Of a DNA stretch of 64,000 bases, positions 53,771 to 64,000 are shown piece after piece. The notes under the pieces were generated by a model. It saw nothing but the letters and a program-made list of their open reading frames with translations. It was not told the DNA's origin and did no database searches. The stretch's first letter is position 1. Each line of letters begins with the position of its first letter. Source of the stretch: Peltaster fructicola (Eukaryota > Ascomycota > Dothideomycetes); assembly GCA_001592805.2 (NCBI GenBank), contig CP051140.1, forward strand, positions 2,977,501 to 3,041,500, in the 5' to 3' direction. A program made the translations under genes and the position numbers.

Positions 53771-54813
53771 TCAAGCGAGACTGGGACTGTTCTGCACAAG
53801 GCGAAGTAAGTTCCTCATCAGTATAACAATAGTCACCTTGCCAATGGCAGGCACATAGATCGAAGCTCTTTCCTTGATGTCTGGACTGAAATTCTGCACA
53901 GCGGTCAGCAGAGTACTGATCAATCAACGATTCCTTACCTTCTCACTCGAAAAGTTGATGCATACTGCTCCTTCACGCACCAGTGCAGTTGGGACCTTGA
54001 AGTTGTCACCAGGCACACCGCTGATGACAACATCACTGACAGCCAGACAATCTTCGAGCTTCCAGCCATCCATGTCTTGTACGTCGTGCTTCTGCTTGCG
54101 AAGGCCCGTGCCTCTGCTGAAGCGTTGTATACCAGTGATATCGGCGCTGTACACCTCAGCTCCATCGTTTGCCAGCAATGCTGCGAGCGGCCGTCCAACG
54201 ACCTCACTACGATTGATGACAGTAATCCTGCGGCCGAAGAGCCGTTGGCCATAATCGAGTATGGTGTTATAGATGTGGAGATGTTCCAGGATCTTGACAA
54301 TGGCGAGCGGAGTACATGGCAGGATGGACTTCTGTGTATTGTGAGGAGGATCCAAGAACCGAACGTTCTGGTACATGTTGCTGATGAGCTGAGGTGAGAG
54401 ACCTTCCACATCCTTGTTCAGGCTAACGGTCCATTGAAGAGTCCGATCTCGAGCTGAATCGAAGACTGGGTAATAGACGATGACTCCATCGACAGCCTTA
54501 TCATGATTGGCAGTCCTTAACTCATCCTCGAGGTCCTCTCGATCGACCTCTCGTAGCTGAAAGTCGAAGCCGCTACAAAGCTATCAGCGTTGATGTCCTT
54601 ACGATCGATATAGTGGTGCTACTTTTCCCGACACGTCTTTGCTGTCCAGTCAGCATACATGCGTGCTGCTGGGTCTTTGTTCGCAAGGAAGCCATGTAGT
54701 ATGGGTTTCCTGGTCGTTTGCTTCAGGCCATCGTTGATTTCAACCAAGAGGCTCTTCGCTATCGTTGCCGCAAGGACAACCTTACATGATCCGGTTGCAG
54801 GTGCTGTAGCCAT
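53771..54813 (-). CDS. MTD1: NAD+-dependent 5,10-methylenetetrahydrofolate dehydrogenase
   Basis: Cytosolic one-carbon enzyme oxidising methylene-THF to methenyl-THF. Exons 54623-54813, 53939-54572 and 53771-53893 (introns 50 and 45 nt), 315 residues versus 320 in yeast Mtd1. Landmarks: GFLANKDPAARMYADWTAKT (substrate side), DGVIVYYPVF, DVEGLSPQLISNMYQN, KSILPCTPLAIVKILEHL, VINRSEVVGRPLAALLANDG (NAD fold), REGAVCINFSSEKNF and VPAIGKVTIVILMRNLLRL. The ATG at 54813 is the first in frame; the codon at 54828 is GTG. Confidence 0.95.
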
Positions 54814-55059
54814 AGCCTGTGACGACACAGCACGACCGTCTGCGCTACCTGCGAGCTTTCATCCACTCGATTGAGACGCAAGATACAGTGAGCTGTCAAC
54901 TCTTTACAGATTCTGTTGACGGCAAGGTCGAGTAATTCGAGTGCTCTGATTGGTTAAGAAGCGTCAGACGAATCTACCCGCAGCCTCATGCAAACAAAAT
55001 AATTCGACTCAATGACGTGCGTCCTGCGGTCCACCCTTCCTTAGATACAGCATGACGAG

Positions 55060-58000
55060 ATGTCAGATGTACAACTATACCTCCTGGAGGTAGATCGTAA
55101 CAAGACTGAAGCCAAAGCAATCGCTGAGCGAAGCGCTATCAAGCTTGAGAAGAAAGAGTTGAAGCTCATCGATCTGATCACAAGCCTGAACGAATACATC
55201 AACAAGAAGGATGACAGCACTACTCGGGCACATACACTGCAGTACCTCGCTGAGGTACTAGACGTCGTGCCTCAGCGTGTGCTATCAAATCAGGAGCGAC
55301 GACTTCTGGTAGATTTTTTGCTTGGCCGTCTCGAGGGCGATACCGAGGGCATTGGCGCCACTGCTCGATCATTGATCGCACTAGAATCGAAAGGCAAATG
55401 GGATGCAGCGACAGCACAGAAGGTGGTGCAGACGTTTGTCAACCATGTCAATCCTCTCAAGCAATTCAAACTGCAAAGTGAGCGTTATGCAGCCATTCAG
55501 CTCATCGACCTCTGTCTGGCCAAGTACAGAAATGCCATTCACGATGTGCAGCAGGAAGATGCGAGCTTCCTCCCAAGATTCATCATGCTCTTTGACGGCG
55601 AGAAGGACCCGCGAAACCTTATGATCGTTTTCTCGTTACTGCAGGTGCCTATGACTGAGTGGAACATACAGTCCTACGCTCAAGACTTGTTTGAAGCTGT
55701 CTTCAACTACTTCCCAATCACATTCAAACCACCTCCAGACGACCCATATGGTATCACAGCACAAGATCTGAAGGATCGACTCCGGCAGTGCATTTCTTCT
55801 ACTTCAGACTTTGCACCACATGCCTTCCCAGCTCTACTGGATAAGCTTGACTCGACGTCGATGAACACGAAACGTGATGTTCTACAGGCTATGCAAGACT
55901 GCATCGTCAACTACGAGCCGCAGACAATCAATCTATACTCTGTCACCCTGTGGGATGCGCTCAAGTTTGAGATTCTCACACCACAAGAGGAGGATCTCGC
56001 ACAGGAGGCGCTCAAGGCTCTAGGTCTGATAGCAGCAACCCTCACTCCAGCGGGCGATGGTCCCCTCAACGCTTACTTACGGCCAGTGATCAAGGAGTGT
56101 AATGAACATCTCGAAGATGCACCCACAAAGCAATCTCAAGCTGCAGGTCGCATACTACATGCAATCGCCTCAGGATCTCCACAGACCGCCGACAAGCTTG
56201 TCAAAGGCATATTGCCAGTCTTATTCGAGCTGCACAAGTCTACCGAATCGATCTCAAAGCGTAGAGGCCTCCTCGAGGTCCTGAATGACATACTACGGGC
56301 TTTCGTGGATATGGCGACATCTGGTGATGCAACTATGACTGAGAGCCTGCAAGTACACAGCAGCGATGCTCTAGAAGCCTTCCTTAGAGCTCTCACACAC
56401 GCACCTAAAGCAGAAGTGTCGTTCCGACTGGTGTCACTCGATGGTCTTGTGCACCTGACGAGTATACCCGGTGTACTTTCAGAGGAGCAGATCAACAGAA
56501 TACTCGATGTAATCACAGATCTCATTCTGCATGAGCGTATTCCTGGCCATGGAGACATCAGGACACCCGCTATCGAACATCTCGTACAGCTAGCTCGTGT
56601 TCATCCGAACCTTGTGCAGGCGAAAGCCGTCCCTGCCTTCATGGTTGAGCTACCAGACGTACCTCACGAGCTCGCCGACTACTCTACATGTTTAGAAGCC
56701 TTTGCCCATCTCAGCATCGAGAGACAGATCTTTGATGTGGTTGTCCTTCGCCTGAAGAGCAAGTACAGTGCAGCTAAACACCAAGGAGCTCCACAGCAAT
56801 ACCAGCGGGACCTCCTTCGAGCCATGTTGTATGCATTCCTTCAAGGAGCACCGATCAAGGAAGATGGCATTGTACGCAGCTCCTACTTCTCGCAATTTGC
56901 AGAGCCGCTGCTTGACACTTTGGCAGATGGAGATTTGACGACATACAGTACTACAGACCTCGAGGTAATTGGCCGACTTTGCAATTGTCTTCTGAGAGAG
57001 CAATCGTCTCACTTTCAGAGCTCAGTATACAACACACGCCGGTCTTGGCTGCTTCAGGGAATAGAAGACCCGGCTTCTGTTAGCAGAACTCAGCAGCTGG
57101 CACCGTTTCTGCTACACTTCTACGCTGCACTGCGACCTGAAGTTGTCGAAGCGCAAGATGTCATTGTTCAGCTACAGAGCATCGCAGGCTCGGTCCTAAG
57201 CAGTGCACAGATCGACGATGGTGTGGCATCGCTGCTACGATTGACAACACTGCTCATCAACAAATGTCTTCCTCCCAAAGAGGTCGAATCCGCTCTGCGC
57301 GCGACCAGACTAGATGCAGCAGCACTGCTGCCAGAGAGCAACCAAGATCGACAGCTCCTATTGGCATTCTCAGTCACGAAGGCTTTGGTCCTACAAGGCA
57401 AGACTACAGTTTTGACAAAAGCATACCTCCAAGACCTGCTGGCCTTGCTACCGACTGCCAGTAAGCACCAAGCACATTACTACGAGACGCTTCTTGCGCC
57501 GGACGAGATATTAGACAAGGCAAATCACTGCGTCATATCCGGACTGTATAAGCAACGCACATTCACACAGCTCATCCCGCCAATCGTTGAAGCGGTCCGA
57601 GGAAGTGACCAAGTGGCGAGACCGAACTTGCTGATAGCGCTTTCGGGTGTGCTACGATGGCTACCATACTCTGTTGTCCAGCCTCGTCTTTACACTCTGG
57701 TGGCATCCCTACTGCAGACATTGGATCTTACAGGCGTCTCTCCTGACATCAAGCTCTCGGCACTGACTATCTTCGAGAGTGTGCTGATGCACGATCCTAG
57801 TGATATTTCAGAGCACACTGCTTCGCTAATCAGTAGATTGTTGGCATGTACATCTATGAAGGAGAAGGATGCCAAGGTCAGAGCGAAGGCTCTTCAGTCA
57901 CTTGCCATTATGCCAAAGCAGCTCAAGCGAGAGATGGTCATACCATATCGGAAGCAGGTTGTGAAGCAGCTTATGTCTTGCTTAGACGATGGCAAGAGAA

Positions 58001-58071
58001 ATGTCCGTACGGAAGCTGTACGATGCCGTACGAATTGGCTAGGGTTAGAAGAGACGGATGAAGACGAGTGA
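55060..58071 (+). CDS. MMS19: Mms19/Met18, cytosolic Fe-S cluster targeting protein
   Basis: HEAT-repeat adaptor of the CIA targeting complex, delivering Fe-S clusters to Rad3/XPD, DNA polymerases and primase. Intronless, 1003 residues. The N-terminal domain is diagnostic: MSDVQLYLLEVDRNKTEAKA, DLFEAVFNYFPITFKPPPDD, PYGITAQDLKDRLRQCISST and FAPHAFPALLDKLDS. HEAT helices continue to the C-terminus, where LKREMVIPYRKQVVKQLMSCLDDGKRNVRTEAV matches the conserved C-terminal repeats. Slightly shorter than the human protein (1030). It opens 246 bases from the divergent MTD1 start. Confidence 0.95.
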   Translation: MSDVQLYLLEVDRNKTEAKAIAERSAIKLEKKELKLIDLITSLNEYINKKDDSTTRAHTLQYLAEVLDVVPQRVLSNQERRLLVDFLLGRLEGDTEGIGATARSLIALESKGKWDAATAQKVVQTFVNHVNPLKQFKLQSERYAAIQLIDLCLAKYRNAIHDVQQEDASFLPRFIMLFDGEKDPRNLMIVFSLLQVPMTEWNIQSYAQDLFEAVFNYFPITFKPPPDDPYGITAQDLKDRLRQCISSTSDFAPHAFPALLDKLDSTSMNTKRDVLQAMQDCIVNYEPQTINLYSVTLWDALKFEILTPQEEDLAQEALKALGLIAATLTPAGDGPLNAYLRPVIKECNEHLEDAPTKQSQAAGRILHAIASGSPQTADKLVKGILPVLFELHKSTESISKRRGLLEVLNDILRAFVDMATSGDATMTESLQVHSSDALEAFLRALTHAPKAEVSFRLVSLDGLVHLTSIPGVLSEEQINRILDVITDLILHERIPGHGDIRTPAIEHLVQLARVHPNLVQAKAVPAFMVELPDVPHELADYSTCLEAFAHLSIERQIFDVVVLRLKSKYSAAKHQGAPQQYQRDLLRAMLYAFLQGAPIKEDGIVRSSYFSQFAEPLLDTLADGDLTTYSTTDLEVIGRLCNCLLREQSSHFQSSVYNTRRSWLLQGIEDPASVSRTQQLAPFLLHFYAALRPEVVEAQDVIVQLQSIAGSVLSSAQIDDGVASLLRLTTLLINKCLPPKEVESALRATRLDAAALLPESNQDRQLLLAFSVTKALVLQGKTTVLTKAYLQDLLALLPTASKHQAHYYETLLAPDEILDKANHCVISGLYKQRTFTQLIPPIVEAVRGSDQVARPNLLIALSGVLRWLPYSVVQPRLYTLVASLLQTLDLTGVSPDIKLSALTIFESVLMHDPSDISEHTASLISRLLACTSMKEKDAKVRAKALQSLAIMPKQLKREMVIPYRKQVVKQLMSCLDDGKRNVRTEAVRCRTNWLGLEETDEDE

Positions 58072-58136
58072 AATAGTGCTGTCAAGATATGCTTTTGACC
58101 TCTATCGGCTATGTCGTAAGACCTGTGTCACATCGT

Positions 58137-60536
58137 TCATTCCTGTAACTGCACGTAATTTGCAGGGAACAAGCCGCTGTGGTTGTTAAAGCTACCGTGC
58201 CACCAATCTTCATCAGGAAATTCCTATATCAGGTTAGTAGATTGATTACACCGATGAGACTGATACATACCACATCGGTGATCTCAGCACCTTCTGGGAA
58301 GCTCAGCTCGTTGTCCTCAGCAGCTTCGTAGTCGTAGAGTGCCACAGCAGTAGCAGTCTGCTTGCTTGGTGCCGACGGCGCCGGCGCTGACACTGGTGCA
58401 TGTGCAGGCTCTGGAACAGCTCTGGCTGCCGGTGCCGGAGCAGCTTGTGATGTCTCTGGCTGAAGCTCGACGTAGTTACTTGGGAAAAGTCCCTTCTCAC
58501 CACGGCTGTTTTCGCCCATCCACCAATCGTCGTCGACCATCTCAATGTTGACAATTCTCTCGCCCTCATGCAATTCGAGCTCATTGTCTTCGGCCTTCTC
58601 GTAGTCGAACTGGGCGATAGCCTCGTGACCGCCTCCAGTCGCGCCATGAACATCATCTGCGTCTTGACCGAACGTGGTCTCGGCTGCTGCTTGTCCTGCT
58701 CCACGGGCTGGATCGTGTTCTTGAATTTGAGGTTCTGGCTCAGGTTCAGTGTTCGATGCGACATGAGCGAGTGATCGTGTTGGCAAGCCTGGTAGCTCTG
58801 CATCCGTTGCAGGCTCGAGAGGCTTCGGCTCCGGATCTCGTGCGACGGGTCTGGCAATCATCACTGGACTTCCCTGTCCTTGCGGCATATCGTCCTCTTC
58901 GTCTTCCGGCTCATCAGCTGGCATCGGCCGAGGTGGTGGAGGTGGCAGGTCCTGGTGCTGCTGAGCTGGAATGTCTGCCTGCGGTCGTGTAGGCAGTCCC
59001 GGCATTGGAACACCGCGAGCACTTGCATTCGGCTTAGACATGGTGTCCACAGCTGGAGGCTCGTTGAAGCGATCGCGAATGCTTCCAATGTCCTCGCTAG
59101 CTGGCTCTGCAGCTGGTTCTTCTGCCTCTCCGGTTCTTTGTTCGCTCACGCCACTGCCGCCAGTACGACTTGGTATCTGTACTCCCCACTTCTTGCCAGC
59201 ATATCCACTTTGCCATCCACCGCTTACCTGCGGTCTGACTGCCTCTGCAGATGCATCACTCGTAGGTCCAGAAGAACCGCCTTCTCTTGCTTTGCGCTCT
59301 GCCCATAGCTGGGCAGGTGTCTTGCCACCTTCATCCGCAAATGTCTTACTGGCTGTGCCCACAGGTGCAGCAGCTGCGAGTGGTTTTACTCCGAAACCTC
59401 CTGGAGATGGTGCGGTAGTGCCGGTGAAGGAGCTTGCGGCAGAACCAAAACGATTCTCGATCTTCGGCTTAGGCAGTGATGTGAGTCTTTCAGATCCTGA
59501 GAATGCGCTGGATCGCTCAGCGAGACTTTGTGGTCGATCATCCTCTGTTTGAGTAGGTCGTGCTACTGGTGGTGGCGCTGCTTGAGCCTTACGTCGGATG
59601 TCGTTGATATCGACTTTGCCAATAGGCTCGTACGCTCCCTTAGTTACCGATGGTCGGTCGTCCTTGAGTTGTCCTTGCTCCTGAGCTTGTCGACGGATAG
59701 CAGCAATGTCCACCTTTCAATTGGTTGGTAGCCACCCTCACGACGTCTTCGCCGTTGCTGACCGGTGTTGGAGCCTGATAGCGTGATGGCTCGCGTTGTG
59801 ACTGGAGAGCAGCAATGTCGACCTTTGTTGGCTTGTATGCCGAGTCCACCTTCTCCAGTTGTGATCGGCTGACCTGTGGCGCATCTTGTCCCCAGCCGTC
59901 GGAGTCTACTGCAGCTGACGATCCTGGTGCGCGGTTGCGAGCATTGAGTGGCTGGAAACTGCTTGTGTTGCCGAAGCTCTTCGTAGGCAAGACGGGCTTC
60001 GATGCTGCAGGTGGAGGAGGTCGTGCCGCAGAGACATTTCCACCACCTGTGTACTTGGCGCCTGAAGCGTCAGCCACCTTCTGTATGATCACTTCCGGCG
60101 TGAGGTCCCTGTCAGAACGAGCTGTGACCTGAACGTGGTATCCATGAAGCACTTTCGCGACCGCGTTCAAATGGCTGGTGAAGTATCCCTTGGTTCTTTC
60201 CGGCACACCCTCGCCACACCATCCAACGAGCACGCTCTTCGGCAGCCCAGAATTAGGATCCTTGACCTTCACGAATGCAAATTGTATCCGACCATCCGAG
60301 AACTCCTCGATCAAATCGACAAGCTCGCTTTCGCCAGTGGTCTGAACCTTCAATACGCTCTCTTTACTGGAGTCTTGCTGGAATGCCGAGACCAGTGGAG
60401 CCTGGACTGTGAAGAGTGCCCATTGGCCATACGTAGGGGACGAAGCTGCAGGCCCGTTTGGTGGTGCCGCATTCACGATCTTTTGGTAGCTCGCTGTAAT
60501 GGAAGGGCCGTTGGTGGAAAGATTGAGTGCAGCCAT
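58137..60536 (-). CDS. ABP1: Actin-binding protein Abp1 (ADF-H plus two SH3), with two apparent frameshifts
   Basis: Links Arp2/3-nucleated actin patches to endocytosis. Main exon 58271-60536, last exon 58137-58223, intron 58224-58270 (GTATGT...ATATAG). ADF-homology domain residues 4-150 (MAALNLSTNGPSITASYQKI; VLVGWCGEGVPERTKGYF). Repeated VDI motifs in the linker: YKPTKVDIAALQ, YQPIE-VDIAAIRRQAQ and YEPIGKVDINDIRRKAQ. A Pro-rich/acidic region precedes SH3-1 (AIAQFDYEKAEDNELELHEG) and SH3-2 (AVALYDYEAAEDNELSFPEG, closing in the last exon with DEDWWHGSFNNHSGLFPANY). The reading frame breaks twice within 35 bases, at a GGG run and an AAAGG run (about 59715-59745), around the second VDI copy. 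Adding one base at each gives 784 residues with no other defect. Assembly error is the simplest reading. Confidence 0.92.
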
Positions 60537-61140
60537 TGTGCTGGCCTGAGCTGAAGTGTTCGCAAGCTGAGAAGCAGAGGGAGCAGGTGTTGATTGAACG
60601 TACCAAGTGTATTTAGTTGCCTGTCAAGCTGTTGGCCTGACCAGCTTGTGTCCAGCCGCAGCAGAGGATGACGTCCGCCCCACGCATGGACCAAGGGGAC
60701 GATTTTGTTGTTTCCACATTAACCGGCGAACACACCATCCGCGTCTTCATCGATCGCACATCGTTGCAACGACTACACACTCCTTTCAACTACCTTTTCA
60801 CCACGACCTGATGGTCTATAAACCATCACTACGATCTCACCACATTGCTTGGTCATCCTCGACTGCTTGAAAGCCAAACAAGCTGCTAAGTATCCAGCTC
60901 AACCTCCTGATACAGAGGCAGCTGCTGCTTTCTTTCATTCTCCTTATTGTTGCGACGCGGACGCGTTCATTCTAATCAAGCTGCACACTTGCCGACAGCA
61001 CTCTGTCCACCAGCGAGATCTGCTCTTAACGCTCTCTCAACGCGTGTTAAGAACTACTTGTAGAACGAAATTACGGTAGTATATTGCACAGCTTGCTTCG
61101 TCGTCTTCAAATTCTCATCAAGAGGCGGAATACAGAAGAC
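60537..61140. other. Intergenic, divergent ABP1/F-box promoter region
   Basis: 604 bases between divergent starts. Plus-strand frames at 60607-60870 and 60849-61079 have no recognisable motif and no upstream context. No repeat or RNA gene seen. Confidence 0.5.
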
Positions 61141-64000
61141 ATGGACACTCCTAGCGACGACAACGGCTCTGCGGACATGGACTTGAGTGATGCTAGCAGC
61201 AGCAACCATGGTCTCGAGGTTGTTCAACGAGCAACAAGCTCCAAGCGCAAGATAGACGATCCCGTTGCAGACACAGCTGTCGTCAAACGGCCGAAGACGG
61301 ATGGTAGCGACCACGTTTCTCTCCTCCAGCTCCCCGACGCTGTCTTGCAACGCATTTTCATGTCGCTGTCCCCGGCAATGCTCTTCCGGTGCACACGCGT
61401 CTGTCGACGCTTTGCACACATTCTCACACAGATAAGTGGTGAACCTGTCCGATCGACTAAGAAGCAATTCAATCGTCACAACCCAGAACCAGCAGCTCAG
61501 CTCGTCGACAGCGAAATCATTTGGAGCCACTCGCGTCGACATACGTATCCGTTCCTGCCGCGACCACTGAACAACTTCTCCGAACGACAGATGCTGTGCC
61601 TCCTAACACAGCCAATTTGTCAATGCTGTGAGAAGCCGTTCTCACGCGTCAAGGCCATCGACGGCCTTAGCAGTGGACCTGGCAGTGCTGGGATCCGTAC
61701 TGTCTGGCCGTTTCGCATTACAGTCTGTGGCTCGTGCTTGCTGCTTCTAAGCATCACCGTAAGTGTGGTACACATGCATAATTGTTTGACTTACTTACAT
61801 CACCACAGGACGTTGGCCTCCTACGTGAGCGTTCAGCCATGCCATCAGGAGCTCTTAGAAGGGGTCTCCCATATGCATTCATTACGAAGGACCTTCATGT
61901 CGTCAGCGACAGGACCGCCCGCGCTAACGTTGGTGTGGGCATCACGAAGATCTTTCTGCGCAGAGATGTCGAGGAGTTGAAGGCTTCGTACGCCGAAGCC
62001 GAGGCTCTTGGTGCTGGAGCTGCAGAGGAATGGGCGAAAGGGCTTGACGATGTCGGCAAGCAAGCTATGAGTGACACATACCGATGGTTACGTTGGGAAG
62101 ATTCTCTGTCCTCTGAGACAGATATTGCAGCACACCTCAAGGAGCTAGACACTTCGACGTTCGCTGCAAGACCTGGCAAGTCCATGCAATCTTCGTTTTG
62201 GAACAAGTCTGACATCGTAACAGCACCAGAACCTACCCCTGCTCAAGATGTAACACATCTCCCTCGCTCAGGTATCGCACCACCGCCAGTCACCACGCCC
62301 TCTTACGACCGGATCACGCCATCGTCAAATGCACATCTTCCTGTGCGTCCCTCTCGAAATCCCCACGAGGTGCAAGAGATCCACCGTCTTCGCGTTGCAG
62401 ACATTCAGCGTCGATGCATGCAACTCATCCCGCCAATCGAGCCTGAAGTACTCAAACACATCCCAGCTTACCATGCTGCTCTACAGATCACCACGCCGAT
62501 GAACGACATGGCTTGGGAACAGCTTCGTCCACGAATCGAGCAGGACAGAGAAATCGCCGAGAAACTTCATTACGAGAAGGCTCAACGGATAGCTATCCTC
62601 AATGCCGCGGTGCCAAGCACCAACTACGACGACATGTTAGCTGCCGAGAAAGCCGCTGATCGTGAATGGGAACAACGACGCGAACCGCTTCGCAAGCAGC
62701 TTGGGGAAATCGCCGACAATCTTATCAACAGAAAGTGGCTTCGAGGGTCAATGACCCAGCATTCTGCTCCAATCTTCGCAGCAGAGGTACTAACGCATAC
62801 ATATCGACAGTACTACATCGACTGCGAAGCCAACGGGGTGGCCGCCGCCACCTCACTGGTCTTGGACGACCTTCGATGGGTCTTTGAGTCCAAGATCAAA
62901 GTTCTTGCGGAAGCTCATTGCCGCGAGCTTTTCGTTTGTTCCGAGTGCTTTACTGATGGTGTATGCAGGTGGTTCGCCTTCGAAGGCCTCATTCAGCACT
63001 ATGGCGCCAAGCACACTTCTGACTTTAGTCAAGGCAATATTGTTGTGCACTGGCAGAGTGCACTGTGGCCTCAAGATCCGCCATTCCTCACCGACCTTAG
63101 CAAGGTCGATCACCGTCGCTATCCACGTCGCACTTCTCACGGCTCGCATCACACCGGGGCTCGACCAAGATCACGCAATGGCAATGCCGAAGAGCAATCT
63201 TCTCACTACGATGACACAAGGTATCTTCACCGAGCTCAGACCAGTCTCCTCAGCGATCTGCCTATGTTCTCGCAAGCCAAACCGCCAGACACGCCACAAA
63301 ACCCCGTTAGTGACGAGGTCAACCTGGCTAAGCTGTCTGGAGATGTAGTGGAAGTCTGGGATGCTATGGCCGGCGTCAATGGCCTCGAGGATAGTATGCG
63401 TGTCCAGACAGTCTTACAAGTTGTCAAGGCCCGATATGAGCAGTACTTCCAAACCTATCTGCCTATTGAGCTGTTGACCAAGGCATTGGCTACGAACCCA
63501 AAACTTGCAGCGCTCAAGTTGACCAACAAGCTTGCATGCCGCTTCTGCGATCCGACTTGGGAAGGTACCAGCATGCCATACTACGAACGCCTCGCGAAGA
63601 CAATGTACTCACTGCCAACTCTACTCAACCACTTCAAGCTCAACCATATGAGCCAACTCCACGATCCCAGTATGTGGAGCAATCTCGTCGACCTTCCAGA
63701 CAAGGAGCAGGTGCAAGCTCTTCTTAAGACTCCAGGCATGGACGATAAGAAGCTCTTCCTCGTTGCAGAGGCATTCCCAGGAGTATTTCCTGTCCCTTTG
63801 CCACGCATCGGTACTGTGCCAGCACCAGAGCCAGACTCAGGGCTTGCTTCTCGTCTTGTCGATAGGTCGTTGGGCAACATCACTAAAACAAGAAGAAGAA
63901 AGGTCGCAAAGACGGTACTGCAGATGCTGCAAAGGCTGGAGAGTACGATCCTCGCAATCCCAGCCTGCCAGCTAAGCGAGACGAGGAGACAAATGGTCCT
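61141..64000 (+). CDS. F-box protein with cysteine-rich motifs (5' part; runs off window end)
   Basis: Exon 1 61141-61758 and exon 2 from 61809 (50-nt intron, GTAAGT...CCACAG). The frame stays open through about 63880, so over 900 residues are visible. The F-box at residues 60-100 (LLQLPDAVLQRIFMSLSPAM, then FRCTRVCRRFAHIL) predicts an SCF ubiquitin ligase receptor. A zinc-binding-like CQCCEKPFSR..CGSC segment is near residue 165 and a C-x2-C...H-x4-H motif (CSECFTDG...HYGAKH) lies around 62940-63010. The start is ATG 61141; basic nuclear-type KRKIDD and KRPKTD patches follow. Near 63883 the run CTAAAACAAG seems one A short: the frame beyond it, KKKGRKDGTADAAKAGEYDP, is far more protein-like than the in-frame reading. 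Targets unknown. Confidence 0.8.

Noticed and set aside
1-64000. A biosynthetic, effector or defence gene cluster
   Set aside because: No polyketide, nonribosomal peptide, terpene or NLR/HET gene was seen; the single 2EXR and serine-hydrolase genes are isolated among housekeeping genes.
1-64000. tRNA or rRNA genes
   Set aside because: I scanned intergenic DNA by eye for B-box GTTCRANNC-like motifs with a matching A-box and saw none; a tRNAscan run would be decisive.

Overview
The window is nuclear DNA of a filamentous ascomycete (Pezizomycotina; a dothideomycete-like fungus is my best guess, from protein flavour only). The evidence is dense genes on both strands, short spliceosomal introns of 43-87 nt with GTNNGN donors and CTNAC-like branch sites before TAG/CAG acceptors, and fungal-only families (Gon7, 2EXR, LovD/EstB-type serine hydrolase, histidine-acid phytase, VMAT-like MFS with a Ser-rich loop). 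No rRNA, tRNA, CRISPR, virus-like element or intact transposon was seen. I support 32 protein genes.

Layout. 0-13 kb: 5' part of a K+/H+ antiporter (KHA1), a small possibly myristoylated protein, an MFS transporter, the CAF-1 subunit CAC2, and a divergent pair of an amidase and a FATP-type acyl-CoA synthetase (FAT1). 13-23 kb: the nucleotide-excision nuclease RAD2, succinate-semialdehyde dehydrogenase (UGA2), a TPR protein, 6-phosphogluconolactonase and a beta-lactamase-like esterase. 24-31 kb: a membrane-anchored phytase with a PHO-type E-box palindrome, a DCAF/Iqw1-like WD40 protein, then 1.5 kb of gene-poor DNA with a decayed 66-bp repeat array. 31-41 kb: a 2EXR protein, the KEOPS subunit GON7, a coiled-coil unknown, a MARVEL protein, a divergent pair of a butanediol-dehydrogenase-like enzyme and an ADH6-like alcohol dehydrogenase, another coiled-coil unknown and a BLOC-1 subunit. 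41-64 kb: SDHAF4, folylpolyglutamate synthase, MSH6 (with MCB-like boxes upstream), a small basic protein, RPN10, a borealin-like protein, REX1, MTD1, MMS19, ABP1 and the 5' part of an F-box protein.

The genes are mostly housekeeping and do not form one pathway or a secondary-metabolite cluster. Several serve genome maintenance (CAC2, RAD2, MSH6, MMS19, borealin) or folate one-carbon metabolism (FPGS, MTD1), but they are scattered and I infer no co-regulation beyond the MSH6 promoter boxes.

Four genes (MFS, UGA2, ABP1, F-box) need a base added at short homopolymers to read through, five bases in all. In the three genes that are complete in the window the spliced length becomes a multiple of three after exactly this correction. 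I read this mainly as base-level assembly error, not decay. The most distinctive non-genic signal is the 66-bp array, in which the cores of the three units I aligned differ only by transitions.
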